In this document: in pieces, positions 9,019 to 17,583 of the stretch
Layout: each line of letters opens with the position of its first letter
How positions within the stretch are numbered: the first letter of the stretch is position 1
Translations under genes and position numbers: made by a program
Source of the DNA: Alistipes sp.
GTDB taxonomy: Bacteria; Bacteroidota; Bacteroidia; Bacteroidales; Rikenellaceae
Length of the DNA stretch: 64,000 nt
Direction: 5' to 3'
Assembly (NCBI RefSeq): GCF_020026455.1
Contig: NZ_JAHHQJ010000006.1
Location: 85,814 to 149,813, forward strand
Notes under the pieces: generated by a model
What the model was told of the DNA's origin: nothing
The model's input: the letters and a program-made list of their open reading frames with translations, nothing else
Databases searched by the model: none

Positions 9019-10119
9019 ATGGCGTTACAATGCGGCATCGTCGGTCTGCCGAACGTGGGCAAATCGACCCTTTTCAACTGCCTGTCCAATGCAAAGGCTC
9101 AGGCGGCAAACTTTCCTTTCTGCACCATCGAGCCCAACGTGGGCGTAATCACGGTCCCCGACCAGCGGCTGATCCGTCTCGCGGAGATCGACAACCCCAA
9201 GCGCGTGATCCCGACGACGATCGAGATCGTCGACATCGCGGGTCTGGTGAAGGGCGCCTCGAAGGGCGAAGGTCTGGGCAACAAGTTCCTGGGCAACATC
9301 CGCAACACCAATGCGATCATCCATGTCCTGCGGTGCTTCGACAACGGCAACATCACCCACGTCAACGGCACGATAGACCCCGTGCGCGACAAGGGCATCA
9401 TCGACACCGAATTGCAGCTGAAGGATCTCGAGACCATCGAGAACCGCCTCTCCAAGACCCAGAAGCAGGCCACTTCGGGCGGCGACAAACAGGCCAAGCG
9501 CACCGTGGAGCTGCTCCTGCAGTACAAGGCAGTGCTGGAACAGGGACTTTCGGCCCGCACCGTGGAGCTCGACAAGGAGGACCGCAAGCTGGTCTCCGAC
9601 CTCAACCTGCTGACCGACAAACCCGTACTCTACGTCTGCAACGTCGACGAAAAGAGCGCCGCGACGGGCAACGCCTACACCGAGGCCGTCCGGGAGTCCA
9701 TCGCCTGCGAACGGGCCGAAATGCTCGTCATCGCCGCCGCCACGGAGGCAGACATCGCCGAACTGGAGGACTACGACGAACGGCAGATGTTCCTCGAAGA
9801 CCTAGGGCTGGAGGAGTCGGGCGTGGCGCGCCTGATCAAATCGGCCTACAAATTGCTCGACCTCGAAACGTTCTTCACCACCGGGGCCGACGAAACCCGC
9901 GCCTGGACCTACCTGCGCGGCATGAAAGCACCGCAGACGGCCGGCATCATCCACACCGATTTCGAAAAGGGATTCATCCGCGCCGAGGTGATCAAGTATG
10001 ACGACTACACCACTCTGGGATCGGAGAAGGCCTGCCGCGATGCGGGCAAGCTGTCGATCGAAGGCAAGGAATATGTCGTCGAGGACGGCGACATCATGCA
10101 CTTCCTGTTCAACGTCTGA
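9019..10119 (+). CDS. ychF: YchF/OLA1-type P-loop ATPase
   Basis: A 366-residue Obg-related ATPase, cytoplasmic and ribosome-associated. The N-terminal P-loop GLPNVGKST (residue about 8) is followed by the YchF-specific NFPFCTIEPNVG and then DIAGLVKGASKGEGLGN. NLLTDKPVLYVCNVDE occupies the place of the usual G4 motif, consistent with ATP rather than GTP preference. The C-terminus ends in a TGS domain (IHTDFEKGFIRAEV, then VVEDGDIMHFLFNV). Length matches the family (about 363). Cotranscription with gltX, 25 bases downstream, is likely. Confidence 0.97.
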   Translation: MALQCGIVGLPNVGKSTLFNCLSNAKAQAANFPFCTIEPNVGVITVPDQRLIRLAEIDNPKRVIPTTIEIVDIAGLVKGASKGEGLGNKFLGNIRNTNAIIHVLRCFDNGNITHVNGTIDPVRDKGIIDTELQLKDLETIENRLSKTQKQATSGGDKQAKRTVELLLQYKAVLEQGLSARTVELDKEDRKLVSDLNLLTDKPVLYVCNVDEKSAATGNAYTEAVRESIACERAEMLVIAAATEADIAELEDYDERQMFLEDLGLEESGVARLIKSAYKLLDLETFFTTGADETRAWTYLRGMKAPQTAGIIHTDFEKGFIRAEVIKYDDYTTLGSEKACRDAGKLSIEGKEYVVEDGDIMHFLFNV

Positions 10120-10144
10120 TGCCGCAAACCGGGACCGTAAAAAA

Positions 10145-11695
10145 ATGAAAGATACAGCTATGGAAAGACCTGTTCGGGTGCGCTTCGCGCCCAGCCCCAC
10201 CGGACCGCTGCACATCGGCGGCGTCCGCACGGCTCTGTACAACTACCTGTTCGCCCGCCGGCACAAGGGAACGATGATCCTGCGGATCGAGGACACCGAT
10301 TCGCAGCGTTTCGTACCCGGAGCCGAGGACTACATTCTCGAGTCGCTCAAATGGTGCGGCATCGAGATCGACGAAGGCGTCGGCGTCGGAGGCCCTCACG
10401 CCCCCTACCGCCAGAGCGAGCGGCGCGAGATCTACCTCAAATATGCCCTGCAGCTCGTCGAGGCGGGCTGGGCCTACTATGCCTTCGACACCGCCGAGGA
10501 GCTGGACGCCCTGCGCAAGGAGGCCGAGGCGCGCGGCGAGGCCTTTGCCTACAACTATGCCGTACGCGAAAAGCTGGCCACGTCGCTGGCGCTGCCCGCC
10601 GAGGAGGTGAAGGCACGCCTCGACCGCGGCGACCAGTGGGTGATCCGCTTCCGGATGCCCGAAAACGAAGTGGTCGCCATGGACGACCTGATCCGCGGCC
10701 ACGTGGAGGTCAACACCTCGACGCTGGACGACAAGGTGCTCTACAAATCGGCCGACGCTCTGCCCACCTACCACCTGGCGAATATCGTCGACGACCGGCT
10801 GATGGAGGTATCGCACGTCATCCGCGGCGAGGAGTGGCTGCCGTCGCTGCCGCTGCACTACCTTCTGTACAAAGCCTTCGGGTGGACGGACGTACAGCCC
10901 CGCTTCGCCCACCTGCCCCTGCTGCTCAAGCCCACGGGCGGCGGCAAACTCTCGAAGCGCGACGGCGACAAGATGGGATTCCCCGTATTCCCGCTCTTCT
11001 GGACCTCGCCGAACGGAGAGACCGCACACGGCTACCGCGAGGACGGCTATTTCCCCGAGGCGTTCATCAACATGCTGGCGCTGCTGGGCTGGAACCCCGG
11101 CACGGAGCAGGAGATCTTCTCGATGCAGGAGCTGATCGACAGCTTCTCGCTCGACCGCGTCTCGAAATCGGGCGCCCGCTTCCAGCCCGACAAGGCACGG
11201 TGGTTCAACGCCCAGTACATGCACCACAAGACCGACGCCGAACTGGCGGCCCTCTACCAGCCCGTCCTGCGCAGCCACGGCATCGAGGTGTCGGACGCCG
11301 TAGCCGGCCGGGCCGCAGGCATCATGAAGGAGCGCGCGACGTTCACGACCGATTTGTGGGACCTCACGTCGTTCTTCTTCGAGGCACCCCGGGAGTATGA
11401 GGAAAAGCAGGCGCGCAAGTACTGGAAGGGGCAGAACCCCGCCATGCTCGCCGAGTTGCGCGAAGTGCTGGCCGGCATCGAAGATTTCTCGCTGGAGAAC
11501 ACCGAGCGCATCGTGCACGCCTGGATCGAGGAGAAGGGATACGGCATGGGGCAGGTGATGAACACCCTGAGGCTGGCCCTCGTGGGCGCCGGAAAAGGCC
11601 CGGGCATGTACGACGTAACGTCGTTCATCGGCAAAGAGGAGACCCTGCGCCGCATCGACAACCTGCTGACCAACCTAAAACCCGCAATCGAATAA
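10145..11695 (+). CDS. gltX: Glutamyl-tRNA synthetase
   Basis: Charges tRNA-Glu with glutamate. The class I HIGH motif appears as HIGG in RFAPSPTGPLHIGG near residue 19, and the KMSKS loop as KLSKRDG near residue 265. The following DKMGFPVFPLFW insertion is a Bacteroidetes-type feature. 516 residues from 10145; the ATG at 10160 (MERPVRVRF) is nearly as likely. The open frame further upstream overlaps ychF and is not part of the protein. The presence of glnS in the same window shows direct tRNA-Gln charging. Confidence 0.96.
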   Translation: MKDTAMERPVRVRFAPSPTGPLHIGGVRTALYNYLFARRHKGTMILRIEDTDSQRFVPGAEDYILESLKWCGIEIDEGVGVGGPHAPYRQSERREIYLKYALQLVEAGWAYYAFDTAEELDALRKEAEARGEAFAYNYAVREKLATSLALPAEEVKARLDRGDQWVIRFRMPENEVVAMDDLIRGHVEVNTSTLDDKVLYKSADALPTYHLANIVDDRLMEVSHVIRGEEWLPSLPLHYLLYKAFGWTDVQPRFAHLPLLLKPTGGGKLSKRDGDKMGFPVFPLFWTSPNGETAHGYREDGYFPEAFINMLALLGWNPGTEQEIFSMQELIDSFSLDRVSKSGARFQPDKARWFNAQYMHHKTDAELAALYQPVLRSHGIEVSDAVAGRAAGIMKERATFTTDLWDLTSFFFEAPREYEEKQARKYWKGQNPAMLAELREVLAGIEDFSLENTERIVHAWIEEKGYGMGQVMNTLRLALVGAGKGPGMYDVTSFIGKEETLRRIDNLLTNLKPAIE

Positions 11696-11836
11696 AGCCC
11701 CCTGGAAGAGGGGGACTCGGAACGATTGTCACGAGCCCCGTTCCCGAAAACGCCGCAAGGCAAGCCGGAGGAGCGGGGCTACGGACAAAATCGCTCCGAA
11801 GCGAAAACCGACAGAACCGCCGAACTTATTGAAACT

Positions 11837-12892
11837 ATGGTACAAATCGAACAACACGTCTGGGGCATGACCCCGGAGGGCGAGGCAATCATCCTCTACA
11901 CGCTGCGCAACGACTCGGGAGCCGAGGTGCAGTTCACGAACTACGGCGCGGCGATCGTCTCGGCAAAGATGCCCGACCGCGAAGGCCGCATGGCCGACGT
12001 GGTGTTGGGATACAAACACCCCGAAGGCTACTTCTTCGACGGAGCCGCCTCGGGCAAGAGCGTGGGACGCTGCGCCAACCGCATCGCCTTCGGGCGCATG
12101 ACCGTCGAGGGCAAGGAATACGCCCTGGAGGTCAACAACGGCGCGAACCACCTGCACGGAGGAACGAAGAACTTCGCCAACCGCATCTGGGAAAGCCGCG
12201 TGGAGACCAACCGCGTGGTGATGTCGCTCATTTCGGAGGACGGCGACCAGGGCTACCCCGGAGAGGTGTACGTCGAGGCCGCATTTGATTTCGACGACGA
12301 CAACGCGCTGGAGATCACCTATCTCGCCCGGACCGACCGGACAACCGTGGTGAACCTCACCAACCATGTCTATTTCAACCTCGCGGGCGAAGACAGCGGA
12401 TCGGTGCTCGACCACGAACTGCAACTGAACAGTTCGAAGATTCTGGAAATGAACGAACGCCAGATCCCCACGGGCAAGCTCCTCGACGCAGCCGGAACCC
12501 CGCAGGATTTTACGCAGTTCCGCGCCTTCCGCTCCGGCATCGACTCGGAGTTCAACCACATCCGCGACTTCAAGGGCTACGACCATCCCTTCGTCATCGA
12601 CAGCTGGAGGCCCAACATTCTGGGCGAGGTCGGCTGTCTGCGCGAACCCCGGTCGGGCCGCAAGGTGACGGTGCTCTCGTCGCAGCCCAGCGTGATGATC
12701 TACACGGGCAACTGGCTCGCGGGCGGATGCCCCGAGACCAAGTCGGGCGGCCGCTATGCCGACTACGCCGGCGTGGCGATAGAGTGCCAGAACTATCCCG
12801 ACGCCGTGAACCATCCCGAATTCCCCTCTCCGCTGCTCCGGCCCGGCGAAACCTACTGCCAGAAGATCGTTTTCCGGTTCGGAACAATCTGA
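11837..12892 (+). CDS. galM: Aldose 1-epimerase (mutarotase)
   Basis: Interconverts alpha and beta anomers of galactose and related aldoses. The 351-residue product shows NHLHGG near residue 96 (conserved catalytic His region), LTNHVYFNLAG near residue 175 (second catalytic His), and the C-terminal GVAIECQNYPDAVNHPEFPS with the conserved catalytic Glu. No signal peptide is seen from this start, so it is probably cytoplasmic. The ATG at 11837 was chosen over an upstream in-frame one at 11726 because family homology begins here. A perfect hairpin terminator follows. Confidence 0.95.
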   Translation: MVQIEQHVWGMTPEGEAIILYTLRNDSGAEVQFTNYGAAIVSAKMPDREGRMADVVLGYKHPEGYFFDGAASGKSVGRCANRIAFGRMTVEGKEYALEVNNGANHLHGGTKNFANRIWESRVETNRVVMSLISEDGDQGYPGEVYVEAAFDFDDDNALEITYLARTDRTTVVNLTNHVYFNLAGEDSGSVLDHELQLNSSKILEMNERQIPTGKLLDAAGTPQDFTQFRAFRSGIDSEFNHIRDFKGYDHPFVIDSWRPNILGEVGCLREPRSGRKVTVLSSQPSVMIYTGNWLAGGCPETKSGGRYADYAGVAIECQNYPDAVNHPEFPSPLLRPGETYCQKIVFRFGTI

Positions 12893-12903
12893 GGATCAAC
12901 AGC

Positions 12904-12955
12904 GATACGGAAAAAAGGCGGAAAGTCTGCGGACTTTCCGCCTTTTTTCCGTATC
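12904..12955 (+). terminator. Perfect 24-bp hairpin terminator of galM
   Basis: A 24-bp perfect stem (left arm 12904-12927, four-base loop, right arm 12932-12955) contains GGCGGAAAGTC and a T-run on each strand. Its distal right arm overlaps the first bases of the downstream TATCTTTG box. Confidence 0.9.
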
Positions 12956-12959
12956 TTTG
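12952..12959 (+). promoter_or_regulatory. Promoter -7 box of the thiamine uptake operon
   Basis: TATCTTTG just upstream of the TPP riboswitch; transcription would begin about 12,966, immediately before the aptamer. Its first four bases lie in the galM terminator stem. Confidence 0.75.
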
Positions 12960-12972
12960 CCGCCGATATTTC

Positions 12973-13073
12973 AAAGGGGTGCCTTACTGTCAGGCTGAGA
13001 TTATACCCATTGAACCGGAGACGGGTAATGCCGAGACCGGGACGAAGCGTAATCAACAACACATACCCCTTTT
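12973..13073 (+). promoter_or_regulatory. TPP (THI-box) riboswitch
   Basis: The conserved TPP aptamer core is readable in order: GGGGTGCC, then CTGAGATTATACCC, then GAACCGG, then GGGTAATGCCGAGACC. The outer P1 stem can form between AAAGGGGT (12973) and ACCCCTTTT (13065). It sits 28 bases before the start of a TonB-dependent receptor. No T-tracted terminator lies between, so control of translation initiation is more likely than attenuation. Confidence 0.93.
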
Positions 13074-13101
13074 CAGTCTATTAACTCAACAAAGTTTAAC
13101 G

Positions 13102-15420
13102 ATGAAAAGGATTCTTCTGATTCTTACGGCTGCCGCGCTCTGCACGGCCACCCATCTGCGGGCCGAAGCGCTCGCCGAACAGGACGAACAGCGAAATGCG
13201 GGTCCGAACGCCGAAACCTCCGGAGAGGATTCGGTCAAAATGTACCGTCTGCAGGAGGTCGAGGTGACCGCCACACGCGCAACCCCGACCACTCCGGTTG
13301 CCTACTCCGACATCCGGCGCGAAGAGATCGTCCGCAACAGCTACGGAACCGACATCCCCTCGCTGCTGGCCATGACCCCCTCGATGATCGCCACCAACGA
13401 AACGGGTATCGGCATCGGCGGTACGGCCGTGCGCCTGCGCGGTACGGACCCGACGCGTCTCAACGTCACGATCAACGGCGTGGCGATGAACAACCCCGAC
13501 TCCCACTCGATGTACTGGTACGACACCCCCGACCTGATCTCGGCCGTGGGAAGCATCCAGGTACAGCGCGGTGCCGGCATCTCGACCAACGGCACGGGAG
13601 CCTTCGGCGGAGCGATCAACATGACCACCGACGCCCTGCAAACCGAATTCGGCGGCGACGCATCGCTCTCCTACGGCTCGTACAACACCAACAAGCAGGC
13701 CGTGCACATCTCCTCGGGCCTGATGGGCGGCCACTGGACCCTCGACGCGCGTCTGACGCACATCGGATCGGACGGCTACATCGACCGCGGAGCCACCGAC
13801 CTCAAATCCTACATGTTCCAGGCGGGCTACTACAACGGCAACACGATGCTCAAGTTCGTTTCGTTCGGCGGCAAGGCCAAAACGGGCCTCACCTACACGG
13901 GTGCGACGAAAGAGGAGATGCGCCTCAACGGCCGCAGATTCCACACCGAGGGCATGTACTACACCTCGAACGGACCGCACTCCTATTATTATATGGATGG
14001 CGACGAGCGGCAGCGCGCCACGGTAGACTATTACGACGACCAGACGGACAACTACCTGCAAATCAACAACCAGCTGGTGCTCTCCCACCGTTTCAACGAA
14101 AAGTGGAGCCTGAATGCCACGGGATTCTACACCTACGGCTACGGCTTCTACAAGCAGTATAAGGACGGACGCACGCTTTCCGAATACCTCAATATCCCGT
14201 CTGACGTGGCCGCCGGCAAGGAGGCCGACCTGATCCGCGAGAAGATCATGCGCAACCACCTCGGAGGCCTGAACGTCTCGGCAGCCTACTCGGTCCGGAA
14301 CCTCGACCTCGCCTTCGGCGGTTCGTACAGCTACTACTCCTGCCCCCACTGGGGTGTGCTCGACTGGGTGAACGGGCTGGAAAGCAACCAGATCGGCGGC
14401 CGCTGGTACGACAACGACGTGGACAAGCACGACGCCAACCTCTTCGCACGCGCCAACTGGTCCGTGGCCAAAGGGCTGCGACTCTTCGCAGACCTCCAGT
14501 ACCGCTATGTCAGCTATCAGGCATGGGGCGTCAACGACAACTTCATTTCGGAAGAGACAGGCATGCAGCCCATCGACGTGGACAAACAGTACCACTTCTT
14601 CAATCCCCGCGCGGGTGTGAGCTACACGCTCGCCGAGCGCAACAACTTCTATCTCTCGTTCGCCGTGGCACAGAAGGAACCCACGCGCAGCGACTTCACC
14701 GACCGCTACAAGTTCGCCGAGGTGAACACCTACCCCTCGTCAGAAAAACTCTACGACTGGGAGCTGGGCTACCAGTACACGGCACCGCGTCTCTCGCTGG
14801 GAGTGAACCTCTACTACATGAAGTACAAGGACCAGCTCGTGCCGACGGGCATGGTCAACGACGGCAGCGACGCCCTCAACACCAACGTTGCGGACAGCTA
14901 CCGCCGGGGTGTGGAACTGTCGGCTTCGTGGCGCGTAACCGGATGGTTCACCGCGGGGGCCAACGCCACCTTCTCGCAGAACCGCATCGAGAACTACGTC
15001 GATGCCCTGAAGGACAGCCCCACCTACGGTAAGGAACTGGGCGACATGACCATCGCCTATTCGCCCGACGTCATCGCCAACACCTTGCTGAATTTCCACT
15101 ACCGCGGTTTCGAAGCCGTGTTCCACACCCAGTATGTCGGCAAGCAGTATTTCACCAACAACGAGAACGACGCCCTGTCGCTGGATTCCTACTGTGTGAC
15201 CAACCTCAACCTGGCGTACACGTTCCGCACCCGCACGGCGCGCAGCGTACGGCTGGGTCTGCTGGTCAACAACCTGTTCAACACGGAATACGAGAGCAAC
15301 GGCTACGGATATTCGTACATGGACACCTGGAGCGGCTCCACGCCGGTACGCATCGACGAGGCCTACTACTTCCCGCAGGCCCCGCTGAATGTGCTGGCAA
15401 ACGTCACGGTGAAATTTTAA
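13102..15420 (+). CDS. TonB-dependent outer-membrane receptor, probably for thiamine
   Basis: 772 residues with a signal peptide (MKRILLILTAAALCTATHLRA). A plug domain follows at about residues 60-165, with VRLRGTDPTRLNVTINGV and GSIQVQRGAG, and then a beta-barrel ending in the C-terminal aromatic VTVKF. No SusC-type carboxypeptidase-like N-terminal extension is present. The TPP riboswitch upstream and the PnuT-like permease downstream point to uptake of thiamine or its phosphates across the outer membrane, energised by TonB. The start at 13102 is preferred because the open frame further upstream runs through the riboswitch. Confidence 0.92.
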   Translation: MKRILLILTAAALCTATHLRAEALAEQDEQRNAGPNAETSGEDSVKMYRLQEVEVTATRATPTTPVAYSDIRREEIVRNSYGTDIPSLLAMTPSMIATNETGIGIGGTAVRLRGTDPTRLNVTINGVAMNNPDSHSMYWYDTPDLISAVGSIQVQRGAGISTNGTGAFGGAINMTTDALQTEFGGDASLSYGSYNTNKQAVHISSGLMGGHWTLDARLTHIGSDGYIDRGATDLKSYMFQAGYYNGNTMLKFVSFGGKAKTGLTYTGATKEEMRLNGRRFHTEGMYYTSNGPHSYYYMDGDERQRATVDYYDDQTDNYLQINNQLVLSHRFNEKWSLNATGFYTYGYGFYKQYKDGRTLSEYLNIPSDVAAGKEADLIREKIMRNHLGGLNVSAAYSVRNLDLAFGGSYSYYSCPHWGVLDWVNGLESNQIGGRWYDNDVDKHDANLFARANWSVAKGLRLFADLQYRYVSYQAWGVNDNFISEETGMQPIDVDKQYHFFNPRAGVSYTLAERNNFYLSFAVAQKEPTRSDFTDRYKFAEVNTYPSSEKLYDWELGYQYTAPRLSLGVNLYYMKYKDQLVPTGMVNDGSDALNTNVADSYRRGVELSASWRVTGWFTAGANATFSQNRIENYVDALKDSPTYGKELGDMTIAYSPDVIANTLLNFHYRGFEAVFHTQYVGKQYFTNNENDALSLDSYCVTNLNLAYTFRTRTARSVRLGLLVNNLFNTEYESNGYGYSYMDTWSGSTPVRIDEAYYFPQAPLNVLANVTVKF

Positions 15421-15497
15421 CCGACACAGGGCGTCGGATTTCGATGTCTCCGGACGGATTCCCGGCCTTGAGCCGACCTGCCCGGCGCCCGTAATGA

Positions 15498-16121
15498 ATG
15501 ACAACGATGGACTGGAAACTCATCCTGCAAATCGCCGGGGTTGCGCTCGGACTTCTCTACCTGTGGCTCGAATACCGCGCCGACATCCGGCTGTGGATCG
15601 TGGGGCTTATCATGCCCTTGATTCACGGGGCACTCTACTACAAATCGGGGCTGTATGCCGACTGCTCGATGCAGGCCTACTACGTGCTGGCGGGGCTGTA
15701 CGGATGGCTCGTGTGGCGCAGAAGGGGCCGAAAAGCAGAGGCCGGGCAGAGCGGCCGTGAAGATACGGCGGGTCTCGGGCCAGCCGAGGCACTGCGCATC
15801 GCCCACACGCCCCTGCGGACGGTTCCAGCGCTCGCGACAGTGTACGTTGCGGCGCATGCGGCGCTCTACCTGCTGCTGACCCGCTTCACGGACAGCACCG
15901 TGCCCTTCTGGGACGCGGGGACCACGGCGCTGTCGATCGTGGCGATGTGGATGCTTTCGCGCAAACTGGTCGAGCAATGGCTCGTATGGCTGGTCGTGGA
16001 CCTGGTGACCGTCGGGCTGTATCTCTACAAGGACCTGCCCTACACCGCAGGACTCTACGCCCTCTACTCGGCGCTGGCCCTGGCGGGTTACATCCGCTGG
16101 CGGCGACAGGCTCGGGCTTAG
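15498..16121 (+). CDS. pnuT: PnuC-family vitamin permease, thiamine type (PnuT-like)
   Basis: 207 residues, hydrophobic throughout with about seven membrane segments, carrying PnuC-family features (WLEYRADIRLWIVG, YYKSGLYADCSMQAYYVL, YGWLVW, and a late VDLVTVGLYLYKDLPYTAGLYA). Known relatives move nicotinamide riboside, riboflavin or thiamine by facilitated diffusion with intracellular trapping. Location 77 bases behind a riboswitch-controlled receptor makes thiamine the best guess. The start could also be the ATG at 15507. No thiamine pyrophosphokinase is adjacent, unlike many Bacteroidetes loci. Confidence 0.9.
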   Translation: MTTMDWKLILQIAGVALGLLYLWLEYRADIRLWIVGLIMPLIHGALYYKSGLYADCSMQAYYVLAGLYGWLVWRRRGRKAEAGQSGREDTAGLGPAEALRIAHTPLRTVPALATVYVAAHAALYLLLTRFTDSTVPFWDAGTTALSIVAMWMLSRKLVEQWLVWLVVDLVTVGLYLYKDLPYTAGLYALYSALALAGYIRWRRQARA

Positions 16122-16141
16122 AAAAAGTCCGTTTTACAGAC

Positions 16142-16182
16142 AAGCAGGCGAACACGGGTCAGAAGCCCATGTTCGCCTGCTT
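16142..16182. repeat. Inverted repeat after the thiamine operon
   Basis: AAGCAGGCGAACACGGG and its near-complement CCCATGTTCGCCTGCTT form a hairpin of about 17 bp with one mismatch, 20 bases past the permease stop. It lacks a clear U-tract but may end the transcript. Confidence 0.55.
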
Positions 16183-16290
16183 CGTATTCGGAGAGAGGGT
16201 GGGGGGGGGCAGAGTGAAACTGCCGGCCGCAGTCTGCACACGGATCAGTGATGCCAAGAACACTGCCGGCCCATCGTCACCGCATCGTCA

Positions 16291-16380
16291 TCGGAGCCGG
16301 AGATGGAGTCGGAGTTGAAGTTGAAGTCAGAGCAGGAGTTGGGGTCGGAGCCGAAGTTGAAATCGTCACCGGAGCCGGAA
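16291..16380. repeat. Purine-biased GGAG/TTGAAG short repeats
   Basis: A low-complexity run of GGAGTCGGAGTTGAAG-like units lies between the permease and the MmcQ gene. The surrounding 16122-16383 gap also has a nine-G run at 16201-16209. No gene is convincing here. Confidence 0.6.
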
Positions 16381-16383
16381 GGA

Positions 16384-16767
16384 TCATTCCGGCAGCCCGT
16401 GCTCTTCGACATGGCGCAGGATCTCCTCGCGCAGACTCCGGGGTGTGACGCTCTGCCGCAGAACCAGCAGGTAGGAGTTGCGGATCTGCTCGCGAATGAA
16501 GGCGTCGGGCAAGTCGCCCGCGGTGCGGATGCCGTTCCAGTGCCTCTTGTTGAAATAGCGGGCCGGGCCGACCTCCTCGTAGCGCTCGCGCAACCGGACC
16601 GCCTCGTCGGGGTCGCACTTCACGGCCACCTGACCGAAATCGTTCATATCCGCACAGGCGTACATCTTCCCGCCGATCTTGTAGACCAGCGTCGTCTCAT
16701 CGAACGGCGTCGATTCCTCCGTGAGGGGCAGCGACAGGCAATAGTCGCGGAAACTCAAAACATCCAT
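16384..16767 (-). CDS. MmcQ/YjbR family DNA-binding-fold protein
   Basis: A 127-residue protein of the MmcQ/YjbR family (CyaY-like fold, molecular role unclear). Diagnostic features are YCLSLPLTEESTPFDE at the N-terminus, VYKIGGKMYACADM in the middle, KCDPDEAVRLRERY, then NKRHWNGI and a C-terminal SYLLVLRQSVT. Length is normal for the family. The start at 16767 follows a TATCTTTG promoter box at 16791-16784 by 16 bases, which rules out the longer frame to 16950. Confidence 0.9.
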   Translation of the reverse strand: MDVLSFRDYCLSLPLTEESTPFDETTLVYKIGGKMYACADMNDFGQVAVKCDPDEAVRLRERYEEVGPARYFNKRHWNGIRTAGDLPDAFIREQIRNSYLLVLRQSVTPRSLREEILRHVEEHGLPE

Positions 16768-16783
16768 AACGGGTTCTTTTTCC

Positions 16784-16791
16784 CAAAGATA
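16784..16791 (-). promoter_or_regulatory. Promoter -7 box of the MmcQ/YjbR gene
   Basis: TATCTTTG on the minus strand, 16 bases before the ATG at 16767. Confidence 0.65.
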
Positions 16792-16852
16792 TGCTTTTTT
16801 TGGCACATCTATTGCGTGCCGAAGTGAAGTAAAACCAAAATCAGGGTAAAAA

Positions 16853-17503
16853 ATGAAAAAAATTCTCCTCTGTGTACCGCTGCTGACGATCTTCGCAGCA
16901 GGATTTCTCGGTTGCTCGCAACAGCGGCAATGGAACCACGAACAGCGCAAGGCGATGCGCGAAGCGCTGCGCAGCTACCGCCAGATGGTGTACCTCGACG
17001 ACCTGAACGATGCCGAATTTGTGCTCTTCACCGACCAGGTGGCCGGACAGCTCGAAAACAGTTATCCCGTCTACGTGGAGTTCGTCCAGATGCAGGGCGT
17101 CGACGACACGGTGGACATGGTGGTTGTTTCGACGATTGTCGACGAACTGAATGCCGACGCCCACAACATGCGGCACATCTTCCCCTACAAGGATCTCGTG
17201 GCGCAGGGTGTGCTCCCCGCAGGGCTTGACCACGAGCAGCAGAAAGCCTTTTACAACTGCTTCGCGGCGAAGGTCAATGCGACGTACTCCACGATGGGCC
17301 AGTTCTTCAACGCCATTCTGGCCGACACGAGCGACATGTCGCAGATCCGCCAACTGGAAAGCCAGTGCGCCAACGACCTTTTCAGCTGGGTGGTGACCGA
17401 AGTGGAGGTCATCGAGACCGTCCCGGAAGGCCCCTCGGCACAGGCACAGACGCAGTCCCCGACAACCCCGGCCAAGGCTCCGGCAACCCCGGCCAAGAAA
17501 TAG
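16853..17503 (+). CDS. Uncharacterised lipoprotein
   Basis: 216 residues. The N-terminus is a lipoprotein signal with Cys near residue 21 (AAGFLGCSQQ), so the product is probably membrane-anchored in the envelope. The mature part is mostly helical and acidic (MYLDDLNDAEFVLF-type segments), and the last 25 residues are a Pro/Ala/Thr-rich tail ending PATPAKK. I recognise no family. It stands alone between the MmcQ gene (divergent) and the uxuA gene (convergent). Confidence 0.85.
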   Translation: MKKILLCVPLLTIFAAGFLGCSQQRQWNHEQRKAMREALRSYRQMVYLDDLNDAEFVLFTDQVAGQLENSYPVYVEFVQMQGVDDTVDMVVVSTIVDELNADAHNMRHIFPYKDLVAQGVLPAGLDHEQQKAFYNCFAAKVNATYSTMGQFFNAILADTSDMSQIRQLESQCANDLFSWVVTEVEVIETVPEGPSAQAQTQSPTTPAKAPATPAKK

Positions 17504-17527
17504 CCCCGGAATCCGTTCCGACAGAAA

Positions 17528-17563
17528 CAAAGCGGTGCGCACCTCACGATGCGCACCGCTTTG
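17528..17563. terminator. Bidirectional terminator between lipoprotein gene and uxuA
   Basis: A 14-bp perfect stem, CAAAGCGGTGCGCA and its complement, with an eight-base loop. TTTG runs on both sides suit both convergent transcripts. Confidence 0.8.
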
Positions 17564-17583
17564 TCGTACATGCGACGGTCTGT

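Noticed and set aside
16201..16209. G9 run as a phase-variation tract
   Set aside because: It lies in a gap downstream of both neighbouring genes, so no gene would be switched.
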